A stretch of 5,872 nt of DNA from Betaproteobacteria bacterium (GTDB taxonomy: Bacteria > Pseudomonadota > Gammaproteobacteria > Burkholderiales > Usitatibacteraceae), in the NCBI GenBank assembly GCA_003105245.1, contig PQAI01000295.1, forward strand, positions 12,982 through 18,853. The letters are read 5' to 3'. Made by a program: the position numbers and the translations under genes. Within the stretch, counting starts at the first letter, position 1. Every line of letters starts with the position of its first letter. The notes under the pieces are model-generated. The model did not search any database. It was not told where the DNA came from and was given only the letters and a program-made list of their open reading frames with translations. Positions 5,544-5,872 of the stretch are shown here, one piece after another.

Positions 5544-5872
5544 ATGCACGAGCTGCGCATCACGACGGACAGGGCGGAGCTGGACGTCGGCGCGATCCAC
5601 CGATTCCTCTCGCAGGAGTCGACCTGGGCGAGGGGCATCCCGCTCGCGACCGTCCAGCGCTCGCTGGAGACCTCGCTTTGCTTCGGCGGCTTCCTCGGCC
5701 GCGAGCAGGTCGCCTTCGCGCGCGTGATCTCGGATTTCGCCACCTTCGCGAACCTCGTGGACGTCTTCGTCCTGCCGGCGCACCGCGGCAAGGGCTACTC
5801 GAAGGCGATGCTGCGGGCCGTCCTCGCCCACCCGGAGCTGCAGGGCCTTCGCCGCTTCACGCTCGCCACCTC
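5544..5872 (+). CDS. GNAT family N-acetyltransferase (C-terminus beyond the window)
   Basis: The frame from ATG 5544 gives 109 residues, open to the right edge, so the C-terminus is missing. The acetyl-CoA binding motif A is clear: VDVFVLPAHRGKGYSKAML (72-90), with R-G-x-G-x-S at 81-86. Before it, LCFGGFLGREQVAFARVISD (45-64) is the usual central strand pair, and HPELQGLRRFTLAT (96-109) leads into the last third, where this subfamily normally has a D-A-H/G-L-Y motif just outside the window. Members of this group are about 140 residues; the substrate, which may be a small amine or a protein amino group, cannot be predicted. GAGGGGA at 5529-5535, overlapping the pirin stop and 8 bases before the ATG, is a good ribosome binding site and supports this start. 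Confidence 0.93.
   Translation, partial: MHELRITTDRAELDVGAIHRFLSQESTWARGIPLATVQRSLETSLCFGGFLGREQVAFARVISDFATFANLVDVFVLPAHRGKGYSKAMLRAVLAHPELQGLRRFTLAT

Noticed and set aside
4487..5791. Minus-strand open frame of 434 residues opposite the pirin and acetyltransferase genes
   Set aside because: It is Arg-rich with no domain. Both plus-strand genes carry complete family motifs.

Overview
The window is GC-rich (about 70% by eye), tightly packed bacterial chromosome, most likely from a betaproteobacterium. This rests on an HslV-like Ntn hydrolase that resembles the betaproteobacterial proteasome homologue (BPH), a heat-shock ribosome-rescue protein of the Hsp15/HslR type, and short gene spacing with GTG and TTG starts. 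Genus and species cannot be told from the sequence. I see no tRNA, rRNA, CRISPR array, insertion sequence or phage gene. No stretch over 62 bases is without a gene.

Layout. At the left edge, on the minus strand, is the N-terminal part of an AMP-forming acyl-CoA synthetase, cut by the window. A 62-base divergent gap follows, and then every gene is on the plus strand: a soluble Ser/Thr protein kinase (340-1275), a ten-helix EamA/DMT-type transporter (1287-2159), the BPH-like Ntn hydrolase (2172-2741), HslR/Hsp15 (2747-3139), a secreted DUF6152-type protein (3142-3480), a four-helix DUF6644-type membrane protein (3491-3967), an exported protein of an uncharacterised conserved family (3964-4503), a pirin family cupin (4514-5530), and a GNAT acetyltransferase (5544 to the right edge, C-terminus missing).

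The nine plus-strand genes are separated by 2 to 13 bases, with one ATGA overlap, so they could be co-transcribed from the divergent gap. A promoter-like TAGAAT over the end of the transporter gene may give the hydrolase and following genes separate transcription. Two sub-groups may be functional units. The hydrolase and Hsp15 both belong to protein quality control. The DUF6152, DUF6644 and exported-protein genes look like an envelope module with conserved-looking histidines. The kinase, transporter, pirin and acetyltransferase have no evident shared pathway and may simply be neighbours.
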